NCBI GenBank assembly: GCA_036345935.2
Contig: JADWOT020000008.1
Location: 11,963,733 to 12,027,732, forward strand
Direction of reading: 5' to 3'
Length of the DNA: 64,000 nucleotides
Source: Taenia hydatigena
Taxonomy: Eukaryota; Platyhelminthes; Cestoda; Cyclophyllidea; Taeniidae
Shown: piece by piece, positions 34,201-45,900 of the stretch
How positions within the stretch are numbered: the stretch's first letter is position 1
How the letters are laid out: each line of letters opens with the position of its first letter
Notes under the pieces: generated by a model
What the model saw: the letters and a program-made list of their open reading frames with translations, nothing else
The model's database searches: none
Told to the model about the DNA's origin: nothing
Made by a program: the position numbers and the translations under genes

Positions 34201-35252
34201 CCCTCTACAACGTAAACTTTCTCATCAAAATTCTAGAAAGATTCTGGTATTTTAAATAAAAATTATATTTACGAACCAGTTATAGATAGCTTTTTGCCTT
34301 TTGAAATCCGACCACTGGCTGACAATCCACTGACCGCAACACGAAGAGGATTGGCGGACGGGGGAGTCAGAAAGTTGGAGGGATGCTGCTGTTGTTGCTG
34401 GTGTGATGGTGATTTTCCCGAAGCTGCTGCTTGCGCCACCACCGCCGCCGCGGCCATGGCTGCAGAGTGATAGGCAGCTGCCACTGAAGTGGGCTCTGGA
34501 CTACCTGCAGACTCCGCCTTATAATTAGTCACACATCCACCCTCGTAGTAGCCCTGCTGGTAGGCACTCTGGTGGTACTCATAAGAGCTCCGTTTCACAG
34601 CCTCCTGCTCACCAATCGAGGACGATGGCGTGGGTGCTTTTACCTCCCAGGGGTTCGGTTGTTGATGTTGCCAGTATCTGGCATCCTGACTATCACATAG
34701 TCCGAAAAGGGCTTCTTTGGTGTACTGGAGGAGGTTCTCCGGAGGCTGGTGGTGTGGTTTCCAGTTATTGCGCATCCATAACATAGCTTCCAAGTGTTTG
34801 TTATTCGTCCTAGAAGTAAGGCTTACTTCATCACTGGGATGTGGGGGATGCTGTTGGCCGTTTGACGCCTTCGCTTCATTTACTGGTGAAGAACTGGTAG
34901 AGGGTGGAGTCAATGTGCTGGAAGATTCACGTTGTTGCTGCTGTTGTTGCGGTTGCTGCTGTTGCGATTGTGGATGTTGGTGGAGTTGTTGGTTATTTGT
35001 GTTAAAAACGTCTGCGTATCCATTCGGATAAGACTGTCGGGATTGTGGATAGGCGGATTCCTGACGGTAGCCATTGAAATTGCTGCCTGAAGGAGCTGCC
35101 TGGGGAAGGAATGCATCTGGACGGGATAATGGAGGCTGATGGTAGCCTATGCATTGGAATGCCGCGTGACCTGGGTAGAGCGTCTCTTGCGACCACCGTG
35201 GGTCGACAGGGTGGCTTTGCAGGAGGGGAACCGTGTCGGCTGCGTGAGCCAT
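27409..35252 (-). CDS. GATA transcription factor, GATA1/2/3 class
   Basis: Four coding exons on the minus strand: about 34277-35252, 34059-34232, 29104-29232 and 27409-28269, nearly 700 residues. Two zinc fingers of the form CX2CX17CX2C are complete: the N-finger ([16 protein letters not shown]...CNAC) in exon 2, and the C-finger ([15 protein letters not shown]...CNAC) in exon 3, with its basic tail ([18 protein letters not shown]) opening exon 4. [16 protein letters not shown] after the N-finger and [15 protein letters not shown] after the C-finger are typical of GATA1/2/3 rather than GATA4/5/6. It is a nuclear protein binding WGATAR sites; the class is known for roles in ectodermal, neural and blood-type lineages. 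The flanking regions are rich in Gln, Ala, Ser and Pro. The exact exon 1/2 junction is uncertain. Confidence 0.93.
28270..29103 (-). other. intron 3 of the GATA gene
   Basis: Non-coding, with a (CA)n microsatellite at 28569-28586 and a GC-richer stretch at 28430-28720. ORFs there are artefacts of the CA repeat. Confidence 0.7.
28569..28586 (+). repeat. CA dinucleotide microsatellite
   Basis: Nine uninterrupted ca units, in the last GATA intron. Confidence 0.85.
29104..29232 (-). CDS. GATA gene, exon 3 (C-terminal zinc finger)
   Basis: 129 bases, phase 0-0, from acceptor TTTTTAG to donor AGC|GTAAAT. It encodes [20 protein letters not shown], then [23 protein letters not shown]: all four zinc-binding Cys and the LWRR core of the DNA-binding finger are present. 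It reads in a different frame from the ORF that overlaps it (29100-29327), so ORF callers miss it. Confidence 0.95.
31621..31760 (+). repeat. old interspersed repeat, copy A
   Basis: Shares a scattered but ordered set of words with 32510-32640 (ctccgag, agtagc, aagccc, tgtaggt/agtaggt, attcggt/attcggc, then a tcttc-tgtc-tcag end). It is heavily diverged. The type of element is unknown. Confidence 0.45.
31934..32285 (+). mobile_element. 352-bp interspersed repeat, copy 2
   Basis: Same orientation, same length and no visible mismatch compared with copy 1 at 26831-27182; the offset is a constant 5103 bases. The flanking bases differ on both sides. It lies in GATA intron 2, between two copies of an older repeat. 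The identity implies very recent spread or gene conversion. Confidence 0.65.
32510..32640 (+). repeat. old interspersed repeat, copy B
   Basis: Diverged relative of the segment at 31621-31760 and, in its 3' half, of 59830-59945 (gatgtcttcttctgtcctcagagaattc compared with tacgtcttctcttgtcttctgggaattc). Confidence 0.45.
33507..33698 (-). other. orphan exon-like segment in GATA intron 2
   Basis: On the minus strand an acceptor (GCATACAG) and a donor (TGTG|GTAAGG) bound 192 bases that stay open in one frame and look protein-like ([13 protein letters not shown], then [20 protein letters not shown]). It is a phase 1-1 exon, so it would not break a phase-1 frame, but it cannot be inserted between GATA exons 2 and 3, which meet in phase 0. 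It may be an exon of a nested gene, a relic, or chance. Confidence 0.3.
34059..34232 (-). CDS. GATA gene, exon 2 (N-terminal zinc finger)
   Basis: Minus strand, acceptor TTTCTAG at 34233-34235, donor TTG|GTAAGT. It encodes [40 protein letters not shown] and [11 protein letters not shown]. An in-frame TAG directly before 34232 fixes that as the earliest possible start; an alternative acceptor would start the exon at 34216. It is not visible as a long ORF. Confidence 0.93.
34277..35252 (-). CDS. GATA gene, first coding exon
   Basis: It begins at the ATG at 35252 ([20 protein letters not shown]) just after a possible 5'-UTR acceptor (GCGACTAG). The product is rich in Gln, Pro, Ser and Tyr, with a (Q)n tract from CAG/CAA codons around 34930-34975 and a poly-Ala run ([14 protein letters not shown]), typical of transactivation regions. 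The end is uncertain: donor ACTG|GTTCGT at 34277 pairs in phase 1 with an exon 2 start at 34216; donor GCG|GTCAGT at 34335 pairs in phase 0 with 34232. Confidence 0.85.
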
Positions 35253-38200
35253 GTGTGGTAGCTAGTCGCAAAAAAAAAACAAGCTCACTAGACGCTCCTT
35301 TACCCTCTTGCAGGTGTAACTCGACAGTGTGTTTTTCCCTGAAATAACAAGGGATCATAGTCAGAGCGTGACTTTCATGCATTCAGTCAACACCGAGGGG
35401 TATCAAAAGCATGTATGCGAGTCGTTGATTTTCGTCGAGTTGTCATAACATTGAAATAACTGGTGGTAATATAAAACGTCAAAAATATTTTTAGAACCAC
35501 AAAATGCCATGAAAGCCACATTTTACTGGCTTTCTCGCCCCTCCTTCCCCTTCCCACCACCCAGCAGCTCTGCACTTTTTATCCCCTCATTTTATGGCTG
35601 ATATTTTGTAACTTTCAGTCGTTTTTCAACGTACTACTGGCCCGCTTACACGGCTTGCAGGGAGGAGGAAGGCGGAGGGTCTGTTGACCTCGAAGATGTT
35701 GTGTTAACCGCTTTATGGCTGCATGGGCAAAGCGGAGAAGGAAGGATAGGATGAATTCGATGACCCCGCCTTTCTTGATCGTTATCGTCAGTCAAGCGAG
35801 AGCATTTCGGATGCCACTGACAAGCTCCAGTGACTACTTGGATAGAGACCTCTTCGCCATCACTACCATTATTATCATCACCTTTCGAACACTCTCTGGC
35901 GCACACCACTTATGTAATTGCCGCTGTACTTGAAGATCCAAAAGGATATTAACACTATTCTAGTAGGTTTTGTTGCTGAAATAAATGAAAATTCAGCGTT
36001 CATCATGTGTTGAATGGGCGTAAACTTACATCCCAGAACTTAGAAACGAACGTGAAAAAACAACCTATCAATAAGTGTTATGGTGAGATCTATTTAAGCA
36101 TACTAGTATTGAAAGGACCTTTTAAGGCTGAGATGAAAGTGGCATCAAGGATTAGCGTTACTCCCGTTATTGCGCCTTAATTACCATAACTAAACGATAG
36201 TGATAAGGAAACTTACCCCCAACACACACTTGATGTCACACATCTAAAAATCGTGGTCTCTACGCCGCTTACCATTATTGATGTCGCTATGGTAAGCCTT
36301 AGAAACTTTAAATTCCCTGTGTTAATTACCGTAGACCATGGAACACTTTCAATCTTTTCATTCCCGATACGTTAAATTGATAGCGAATTGCCTAAAATTT
36401 CGTCTTAATGTCATGTCAAAAGCTGATTGTTCAATTTCATTAGACGCTCACGACAAAAGTTTACACCCCTTCAAGTATTTTTAACCGTCATTATGCGGAT
36501 TTATGCCCGATTGACATGCAGATCCTTCAGCAGAGTGCTTAGCTAATTTCACCGCATGGTTGATATTCCGTGTAGGATGCGAGATACCTAACTGGTGCAT
36601 ACTGGCACTTCATTCTCCAATGGAAATTGGAACTTTTCCCAGGAAGCAGGTATCAATTTTACCCGCATTTCCGTCTTATGATTGGACACCCGGAACTTCA
36701 GTAGCCAGTCCTCATGCGGGTTCGGTGTGAAGGTGATACATAGGAGGATGCATCCACCACCGGTATTCTAACAGTTTGTCAATCTCCTATGGGGAAGAGA
36801 TGGAGTCTCATGCCATACCAGCATCTAGTCCATTTTAAGACTCCACTCCATTTTCAATAAAACGGCATAGCAGGAATGACAGCATTTATTGTTTTAGCCC
36901 TAGCGCCTGGCTAATGCTGTGCACACCTCGAATGCTCCCGAAAACAGGCCGCTGATATAGAGAAACTATAAGTTCTAATGAATGAGCGACTGGTTGCATC
37001 TAAATTCCTTCCCCTGCTCACCATTTCTAGTGTTTAGCATGATAACATTACTTTGTCACTGCTTTCATGCGAGTCAACTAAGATGAGAGGAGAAAATTGA
37101 GTTTGGATAGGGATAAACGATGGCACTGTCTTTAGAGATGACACAATAATGAGTTGATTATGAGGCGGGGTGGAGTAGGATGGAATGGGAAATGAGTTGA
37201 ATGGATTTGAGTGGGAGGGGAAAGATACGATCTGCGGTGTGATAGACATACGCACGCGCACACACGTACACACCGGTGCGGAATTCCGGTAATATGGAGT
37301 GCTCTTGCTCGCGCTCACCCCGAAGGTGTCTTCTCATGCCTGGAAACAGGAAGAGGGATAGGGGGGAGGAAGGGAAAGGGGGAACAGGGTAAGGCAAATC
37401 GAAGCAAAGTGAGTTCCTACTCCTCCCTTCTCGCTTTCGACGCACTGACATTAGAGGACCGATACCATCTCACATATACACTCCCTCTCTCGCACTGCCT
37501 GCAATTCTGCCTGCCTACCTGCCTAAATCGTAGTAGATGCACGCTAATTAAACCACCCGTGTCATCGGCGATTAATTGTGGTGTCTACTATTCCTGCTGC
37601 TGCTTCTGAAACCAGCACATTCCATTCTGAGCTTGATTACAATGTGTCTATCTGTCCATGACTGTCACAATCAAAAACCAGAAAACTTGAGGTTAAATGG
37701 CATTGAGTCTTACATATTGCCTTGTGCTGGTTTGGACTTGAACTGAAACGATTATGTTTAATTATGTTTGTAGTTCAAGATCAAAGCAATCTTCTTCACA
37801 TTCACTCATGTCAAGCCAAATGATATTTCATTTCGCAATTTTGGTTTTGCAATGACCACATGTACAGCTAAACTAAACGCCAGTATGGGCTGAGGAAAAT
37901 GAGAACGAGGCCTAAAGCTGGTATAAATATTAGGAATCCGTTGAAAACTAATAGCCGCTTTACAAATCCTGCAGTACTTTTCAGCTGATTTGATGAGTTG
38001 ATTCACTCGCAAGTTACTTCCGACAGAAACTATATAATTCAATGTATCTGAGTCCCTGTTTCGCTATTTTTCTAGGGGAATTGGAAACTCCTGTCCGTCG
38101 CTAGGTTTGCTGGCCGTCAAAGTTGGTAGCAAAAGTAAGATAGGAGGTAGTAATAATGGCTACCGATGATTAGGCTGCAAAGGCCTCCTCATTATCCAGC

Positions 38201-41200
38201 CAGTTCAGGTATTCCAATCGTTAATGCTGGTGGAGATGGGCGCATCTCGCGAATCACGCGCACCTGATACGCTCGCGACGCGGGCATGCACATACGTACG
38301 CACGGGCGCACACGCGCGTGAAGCTCTTGGACAGGAGAGAGCGATTTTTTGGTATAGATTATGGTAGAAGTTGCAGTAGCAGCGTAACAACGCGAGCAAT
38401 ACGAAATGAACGAGCAAACAAGGTGCACGATTGTTCTCTTACCATAATTTCTCTAGCTTTTAACTCTCGTGCCTGTAGATTAATTCCGCTTGAATTTGGT
38501 AACATTTCAAAGCTTAGACAACTCCACATTTCTAAATGTTGATTCAAACCCTCCCACACCTCATTCAGTTTGTATTTTTGATCATTTTTTTAATCAAACC
38601 TAGTATATTTCCATTTCATTAGGGTTTGAAGCGGTAAAAGGCCTTCATTCTGAAGAAGGTGGGAACATTTTCTGCAATTAGCCAAAAAGCACCAACTTAT
38701 TTCATCATTTTCTTATTTTCCGCGTTGTCGTCTTCAGTGAAGCAGTCTGATTGTTATGTGCAGATAAGAGGGTGATTTTAAAAGCCCAACCCCAGACCGA
38801 TAGCATCGATGAGTTTACTTTCCCATTATGAGTTTGCGCATATGAGTTGCTCGAGCATGCGCCTCACCTCACCCCTCTTTTCTACCCTCTTCTCCACCCA
38901 CCGCGCAACTCATCGCTGCCGCCGCCACTGCCACCCCAGTCCACACACCCTCACTAACAGGCACCCTTAGACGGCCATTTCACATTGCGCACACGTGGCT
39001 GAGCGTTTATCAGACTTCGACATCGTGGTAAAGTGGAAAAGGGGAGAAGGGAGGTAAAAAGGGGTTTCGTATAGGCACAAGCAACCCCCTACCACACACA
39101 CGTATACATCTCCGGGGGTACTTGATATTATCCCTCCCCTCCTCTCCACCATTCGAATTCGATTTTTCATGCAATGGGGAAAGTGGTAGTGTTGTTGATG
39201 GTGCTTTTGAATTGAGCAGGCACCACCACTGTGGCAGGCAAGAAATAATAAGTGTGAAACAGAGGGGACATACGAGCCTACAATGGAAGGCAATACAGGC
39301 GATAACGCTATTTTCGGCTAAAGGGCGCAGCATTCTTTTGCTCTCCTCATAAAATCGAATAGATTTAGCCCTTGCAGAGTAATTAATTTGCGCAAGTTTT
39401 AATACCAAGGCCGCCCGGAAATTGATACCTTAAGGCTTTTGCGACTGTCTTTCGATAAACAGTCTTTGGTCGTGCTTAATTTACAAATCTCTGGTAATTG
39501 AAAAGGTTCTTTGACTTTTTGCTGCTAAAAGGAAACTTAATCGTATTTCCTTGAACACCTAAAGTGTGTTTAAACTAAGGTTTACTTATAATACACTGGT
39601 GGTTCAATTCAGAAAAAGCAATGAAACGTCATTAATTGAAAAGCTGACCTTATCTATAAAAATAGCATCTGCAGATTCGGAATAAGAGTGGTAAACTTTG
39701 GAGCCTCGTCTATTTCGAAGCAAAATCGGATATGCTTTGTCGAGAAGAAACAGCATTAAAAGTTAAAGAAAATCGGATCGAAACAGCGCCTATTATGTAA
39801 ATAACGACGTGCTCATCGGTGAAGACTTTGCTTAAAGGGAAATAATTATAGACATTCAGAGGAGAAACTGTGAACACCCTCCACGTATTCCTCCCCTCAT
39901 CTTGCCAGTGGGCATTTCTCGGTTCGGGTCACCCTTAAGTCAATAATTTAGGATGCGCAACAGGAAGCACTTATTTTCCACCACACACTTGGGCGTAAAT
40001 CAGGCACCGATGAAGAGCAGTTGCCAAAATTTGAATTGATGCTATGAAAATAATTATTGACACTCAAAAAACAGACCCATTTTAATTGTATTGAGTTTGA
40101 TTTGAAGAGTACAACCTGAAAGTACCCAAATTTTGGCTATCAACAACTTTAGCAGGAAAGTAATGAAGTCTTTTTAAAGAATTTGGCAATAAAAGTCTGT
40201 TGAAACATGGCCTGAAATATGTTTGAATTAGACACATTGTGCTTTATAAATGATACTACAGAGATTAGCCTAGGTAAAGAACAGAACTAAAAGTGTATAT
40301 GAGAAAAGTTAAACAGAATCTGCACGAGACCATAGTAAGTATTTCCCTCATTCTCATTTGCTTTAATTTATAGAAAGGTATAACCCATGGAAAATGTGAA
40401 GGATATTTGATGAGATTAGACGACACTAGCTCATGTCGATAAAAATTTGCTATCAATGGTAATGTAGTTGACAGGAGTGAAACCAAAGACTAAAAGAATT
40501 AGTGGAGCATGTGGTCAATTGATGCGTTGAGCCAAGTTCCATTAAAAGACAGGCGGTTTTAACTCCGTCCTACATGGAAGCTGCATTAGACTAGAGACCA
40601 TAGGATTTTGACACGCGTGCCGAGAGTGCAATGCAACTCTATGAACCATATTTGAAAAGCCTAATTCCAGTCAAACGTGAAGTTTGGGGATGCGAAGCTG
40701 CAATGATAATAACTCATAATTTTATTATACTGTCAATAAATCGTTGATAAAGTTGAATGCGCGATCGCAAAAATTTAGCGTTAAAAAATCAAGCATTTTT
40801 GCGGACTATTGTTAAGAGTCTGTTTAGATCTAAACAGAATAGGGTGGATTTCACGCATATGAAAGTGGTAAGTTTAACGTAATAGCAAAAATAACTCGTA
40901 AATTTTCGTTAATTCATCCATCATCTTTGGTCTGTGCGCATCCGTGGATCCTCCGATTGGTTATTGTCTGCTAATTCATCAGAAATTTCACGTCGAAAAG
41001 TTCCTATTAATTCAGCTATTTATGATAACTAAAGAATACTTCTTTGAAGGAGCCCCAGTATTATTTGATCATAAAAGCCATTCAAGATCCAGAGCCTAAG
41101 TTAAAGATAGTCGTCTGCTTTAATTTTAATCCCCACAAATGTTTAGCACTCAAGAAATGAAACGGCAAAAAGGGCTAGGTGAATCGCATTTCTCCAAGTT

Positions 41201-41290
41201 CTTCATTTAAATAGCATTAGTGTCAATCAGAAAAGACGAGAGCACTCACCAAATGGGGGATCACAATCAAGGAGGTGATATCAGGGGACG
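35253..41290. other. upstream region of the GATA gene, no coding exon seen
   Basis: Alternating AT-rich DNA and GC-richer, CpG-containing blocks at about 35520-35930, 37180-37600, 38190-38430 and 38800-39330. ORFs in these blocks overlap on both strands and show no domain. Non-coding 5' exons and enhancers of the GATA gene are plausible here but cannot be placed. Confidence 0.4.
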
Positions 41291-41799
41291 GATCAGATCG
41301 AGGCACAAATTGGGTAGTAAATCCAATCGCTTGTGCTCTCCTTCGTGGCCTCGTTGAGCGCAAATCTGATAAGGCTTTTCACGCGGGACAGTAGCAGCTT
41401 CAATAGCGATGGGCAGAAAGTAGGTGAGAGGCTTGCGTCGAAGCCACACTCGGGCGGAATAGTTAAGATGAACCAGTGGCGATAACACTCTCTCGCCCAG
41501 TCAATAGGCGTATTATATCTTGACGGAGAGAATTAGCGTGCCGCTTACTCGCAGGTGTAGTGAGACAGATATGCGCACACGCAGACACACACGGAGAGTG
41601 ATAGAAATCAGTGATGGGAGTTTTTTGTTCTTCGCGTGTGTGGATGTGCGTCAAATTGATACCGCTATGCTGCCGCCTCGGAGTTTGGTCGGTTTGAAGG
41701 GAATGTTAACTGCACTATTACAAGGTAGCGAGTGACACCATTATTTTGCATGGGGAAGAACGCAAATTCGCTCTGCTGCGTGCGTGCGGCTGCACGCGC

Positions 41800-41940
41800 C
41801 CGCGTTGATTGGCGCGTCTTATCGCGTGCGATAAATCTCGTCTCACCGCGACGGTCTGGGGGTGGCTGACCAATTAGTTGCTTGTCTGCGATTTGATTGG
41901 CTGATAGCGACGGTAAGGCGATATCCGCGATAATCGGCTG
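41800..41940. promoter_or_regulatory. dense GATA/CCAAT motif cluster
   Basis: Within 141 bases there are five GATA cores (TTATC at 41819, GATAA at 41830, GATAG at 41903, GATAT at 41920, GATAA at 41930) and three CCAAT boxes (ATTGG at 41808, CCAAT at 41870, ATTGG at 41896). Two of the GATA sites form the perfect palindrome TTATCGC-GT-GCGATAA (41819-41834). The block is CpG-rich in AT-rich surroundings and lies 6.5 kb upstream of the GATA ATG. It looks like a promoter or enhancer; self-regulation by the GATA factor is an inference. Confidence 0.45.
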
Positions 41941-42009
41941 CGGTTTTGCTGCCTGCAATGTTGGGTAAGCGGGAGTGGAATCGGATTCATTGTCAAAGTC
42001 AACAATCAA

Positions 42010-45000
42010 CCGTATTATGCCCTTCTTGAAAATTCACACTGTTAAATATGTACTGTTTAAGATACACATAACACATAATAAGAGGCCATTTATAACTTGA
42101 GGGCTAAAATGTGTTCCATATTTTAATTTCCTCATTTTGTTAGAAAAGTGGGATATTGTATAAAATACTGTGACAATCTTATTTTTGGATAAAGCTGTTG
42201 CTGCTGACTGGGTGAATGCAAACTTATATTGCGATTATGAAAAATAAGCCCAAATTAGCCAATATAAGCACCCACTAACGACTCATTTAGCGTCTATTTC
42301 CTCTAGAAACTATAACGAAGACACAATTACTTAGCATTTATTGTAATGATAGCATTGGAATTTCGGGACTTTAGATATGGTTATGTTAAAGGACGAACGA
42401 ATTTTTAAGAAGAATATAGAAGCTAAAAGTGGAATTAATCAACTCAGTACTTTCGCTGTTTAAAGTGGAAGTTCAGTCAAGAAGCTTTTAACCATCGAAT
42501 AAACGGTCAAATGCGCTAAAGGATAATTTTTAAAGAAAAGGCAATGTTAAGGAAAGAGCAGTGGTATTCTCCTCTTCAAGCTAGCCCCGGATGCGTTTAT
42601 TCTAAAGCGTAATCTGTAAAATATTCAAGTGGAAAATGATTAAGGTACCATATTACTCAAATATCAAACCACAAAACTGATGCAATAATTTTCTTGTTTT
42701 TGTCTTTCAGATTTCATTGAGAAAATACCCTTGGAATATAAAAATTATAACTTCATAAGGGAGAATCACAAATAAATTAATCTCAAAGCACGCGAAGCGT
42801 GAATGTGCCTGTTGAAGAACAAAACCTATTAAAATAAGTAAGATTCAAACCACTCGTCTGTGTAACCGTTCACCCTGATGAGGAGAATTCTTTTTAGAGC
42901 TAGTTCGAAAAATTGTTGTATAGTTCTTTGATTTCATTATTTCAGGGGGGAGGGTGTTAAAGGCTTCTCCTACCGGTTTGATAGATAGAACTAAAGGAAA
43001 GGATGATCCTGTGGATGTTTTGTTGAGCGTCTGTTGCAATTACTGCTCAGGCACCTTTTCAGCAATGACCTATTTTGCATTGGAGAAGGCGAAGTTATGG
43101 ATAAAGAAGGTGTAAGAACTGACCAGACACACACACTGGCGTAATACGGGATAACTGTTGATTTGCAGCATTGAGAGCAAAGATACACCTGTTACAACGA
43201 ATGGTAAACACATACACATACATACATACACATCTTCCCATCTTTGTATGTGAAAAGAGAAAATTTTAAACATACAAGGTTGTAAAACCGTCGCCGATTT
43301 TGATGCAGCAATAAACTTTTGGAATTTAAATAACTTTTACTCATGCGATTTTTAATTAACAAGTTATAATCCCTTCCACCATTTTCACTTTCGATACTTG
43401 TAAATAGATAGGAATTTCGCATGCTAAAAAATTCACATACATTTAGTGATATCTTGTGGAAATTTTTTGAAAAAGCCTAAGTTTGAAAATGAGAGGGAGG
43501 ATTCCCGACTAACATTAGGGCGGATTTAGTGCATTGTAATCAAGCTTTATCGCATTGCTAATTTCTTAAAGGTAGGCAAGGCTAAACAACCTCATTTTTC
43601 CAAATTTCGCTCTTCCCATACCTAAGGATACTGTTTCATTTTACTGATCTCATTGAAATTCGCACAGTAGTTTTATTTTTATCAATTTTTGTAATGCTTT
43701 TCTAATGATTCGAATTAATTTGGTGTAAAAATCTTCTTAACAAATGTTGGAGCCTCTTATGGAGCTTGTTGATGTTGGTCCAATTATCTACACATGACAA
43801 CCTCCCACTGCTACCTAATGTGTAGTGAGCTACAAGGTCACTAGTGGTCTTTGCAAGTGACATTTGGTGTTTTACAGCTCCCCTTTTATGCCTGTACAGA
43901 TACAGTACTTTAGGTTCATCTCACTAGTTCCCCTGCCCTCTGTCGTTTGAATCAGGCCTGCGGAATAGAAATCTATAATGAAAATTATGGCTGCTAAGCA
44001 AGTGTAGCGTTGGATAGTTTTTGGGAAGATTAAGCTGAAAAGCATCCGTAATAATGAAATCAATTTTTAAGAGTAAAACTTTACTTCAAAATAGTAATTA
44101 AAAAAGCTTTTATTTAAAGGATTATTCATTCGAGAAGAGTGGAGTAGATTACATACTCGCATAACCAATCCGTTTTTAGGGTGCCCCGAATGTGAATCTG
44201 AACAGTAATGACCACCCACAGCTTAAGTTCACAATGTTGCGTAAGTGACCGGTTGTCCTTCTTGTCCCCTTTTCCCCTATGGTGCATTAGTGGCTAGTGA
44301 CGGTTTTTATCCCCCAGCTTCCTGTTCAGCTGATCGATGCCCGTCAAAGTGCCATAAAGCCACTGATAGTTGTCCCGTCCACTTCTGCCTGTTGCTATGG
44401 CTACGTAAACGCAGCGCCTGGAGTGGCTCCATTACAGATCGCACTGGAACCACTTGAAAGTAAGACGGTTTACTAATGTATTTACGCCTGAGCGGATTTG
44501 CTTGGGGGGAAGGGATTCAAAAATGCGGTCCAGATAGCACTACTGTGATTTTGAAGTAGGAAGAGTGTCTATATGGTATATAGAGTTCAAATTTTATCAT
44601 AATATATTCAGTTGTGCGATAACACTTTGCGGGCATCTGGTTTCCGTTTTGCAGCTTCCACACCGGTTACCCTCCTCCATGTCTCTAATCTTAAAAACCA
44701 TTTTTGCACTTTCGAATAAAGTTAGCCCCAAATTTTACGCCTTACGAGACAGGCCATCTGCATCTTAAAATGATTCACGTGATTGTTTAAACTTTGCAAT
44801 GAATAACTGTAAGTAAAATGCATAATATAGGATGCATTAATTAATGCTGTGTATTGACTTCTGCTACTGGATTAAAATCAGGCCAACATGGTCGAGTGAC
44901 AGTAAGTCACTTTAAAATCATCAAATTCGGTACATCTAAAACAGACATTGAAGCTACACGCAAAGGCCAAATTAGTAAAGCAATACCCTTAAGAATGAAG

Positions 45001-45440
45001 CACAGCCAAATAGTAAGGCATGTCCTTGAATGTTTAAACCAGCCTGAATGTCTTAATTTCCGAGGCACTCCGCTTCACTGTGGCCGACGAAGCTTCCCAC
45101 ATTCTATGAAAGTTACCTCAATCTAAATGCAGTTGACGAAGAGGTCAATTCTTTGCTAAAACTTTTCCAATATACCATTCAGCAATATGCCGATTAAAGT
45201 GTGACATTTTTAAGGCAGTTTTAATACCAATAGTTAAAAATTGCGCCAAAAATCAAGTACAATTCTCACGCTAAAATTCAATTTCTTCTTACTCATTACA
45301 CGTCCTATGAAATGAAAAGCTAAATGGATATCTTAATTAAACATATTTACTCACACTAATATCTTTTGCCTCAAAGTTTATTCGCGTAATTATGAAAGCA
45401 CAAGAAAAGGATTGAGAGTTACTCCAATCCATTAACCAAA
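42010..45440. other. AT-rich intergenic DNA between GATA and neurexin-IV
   Basis: No supported gene. It contains a cata/caca-type simple repeat near 43207-43232 and one weak exon candidate at 44318-44459. Confidence 0.4.
44318..44459 (+). other. weak exon candidate upstream of neurexin-IV
   Basis: After a good acceptor (ttttatcccccag) a frame stays open (LPVQLIDARQSAIKPLIVVP ... PLQIALEPLE) to GAAA|GTAAGA, ending in phase 1. That phase would join the first discoidin exon at 48554. The peptide has no recognised domain and no signal peptide, so the link is only phase-compatible. Confidence 0.2.
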
Positions 45441-45449
45441 TTTTTTTGT

Positions 45450-45900
45450 TTAAGATGCACTCCTTCTTCTCCGCACCACCCTTACTTTTTCGTACCACTC
45501 AGTCTTATCTGGCGTCTATCTCTTCGCCTCAGCTGGCTGTGCAACACAACTCTCCGCGGTCTAACAGCCACCTCCAAATTACCACCAGCAGGCTTTAGCC
45601 TCTCTGACAGAGCCAAAGTGCGATGGAAGGACATATTAGCATCCCCCTCAGTCAAGTTGACAGTTACTCTGTCTTCTGCTATTCCTCCTCCGTCTCCTGC
45701 TACTCACTCACTCACCAGGAGAGATCGGCTGGCGATAACGCACAGACTTGAGACAACCAATTAAGAGGAGAGTAATGGGATACGCGGGTTGTGCGCACGC
45801 TGGTGCTGATTGATTCCAATAAAACATTTGTCAAAGAAGCCAGACTTGTCCACCACCCAGAGACAGGTTTCTTCTCCGGGGGGAGGGAGGGAGTAATTGG
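45450..45900. promoter_or_regulatory. possible promoter region of neurexin-IV
   Basis: A GC-richer block with pyrimidine-rich runs, CCAATTA and TGATTGATT homeodomain-like motifs and no ORF of note, about 2.7 kb upstream of the first recognised neurexin-IV exon. Composition and position are the only support. Confidence 0.25.

Noticed and set aside
34717..35031. Cys-rich plus-strand ORF opposite GATA exon 1
   Set aside because: The poly-Cys run is the antisense of the CAG/CAA poly-Gln tract.
41665..42009. 114-codon minus-strand ORF across the GATA-motif cluster
   Set aside because: No domain and no splice support; the open frame can be explained by high GC. The regulatory reading is preferred.
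44854..45126. 90-codon plus-strand ORF
   Set aside because: No ATG context, domain or phase-compatible neighbour.
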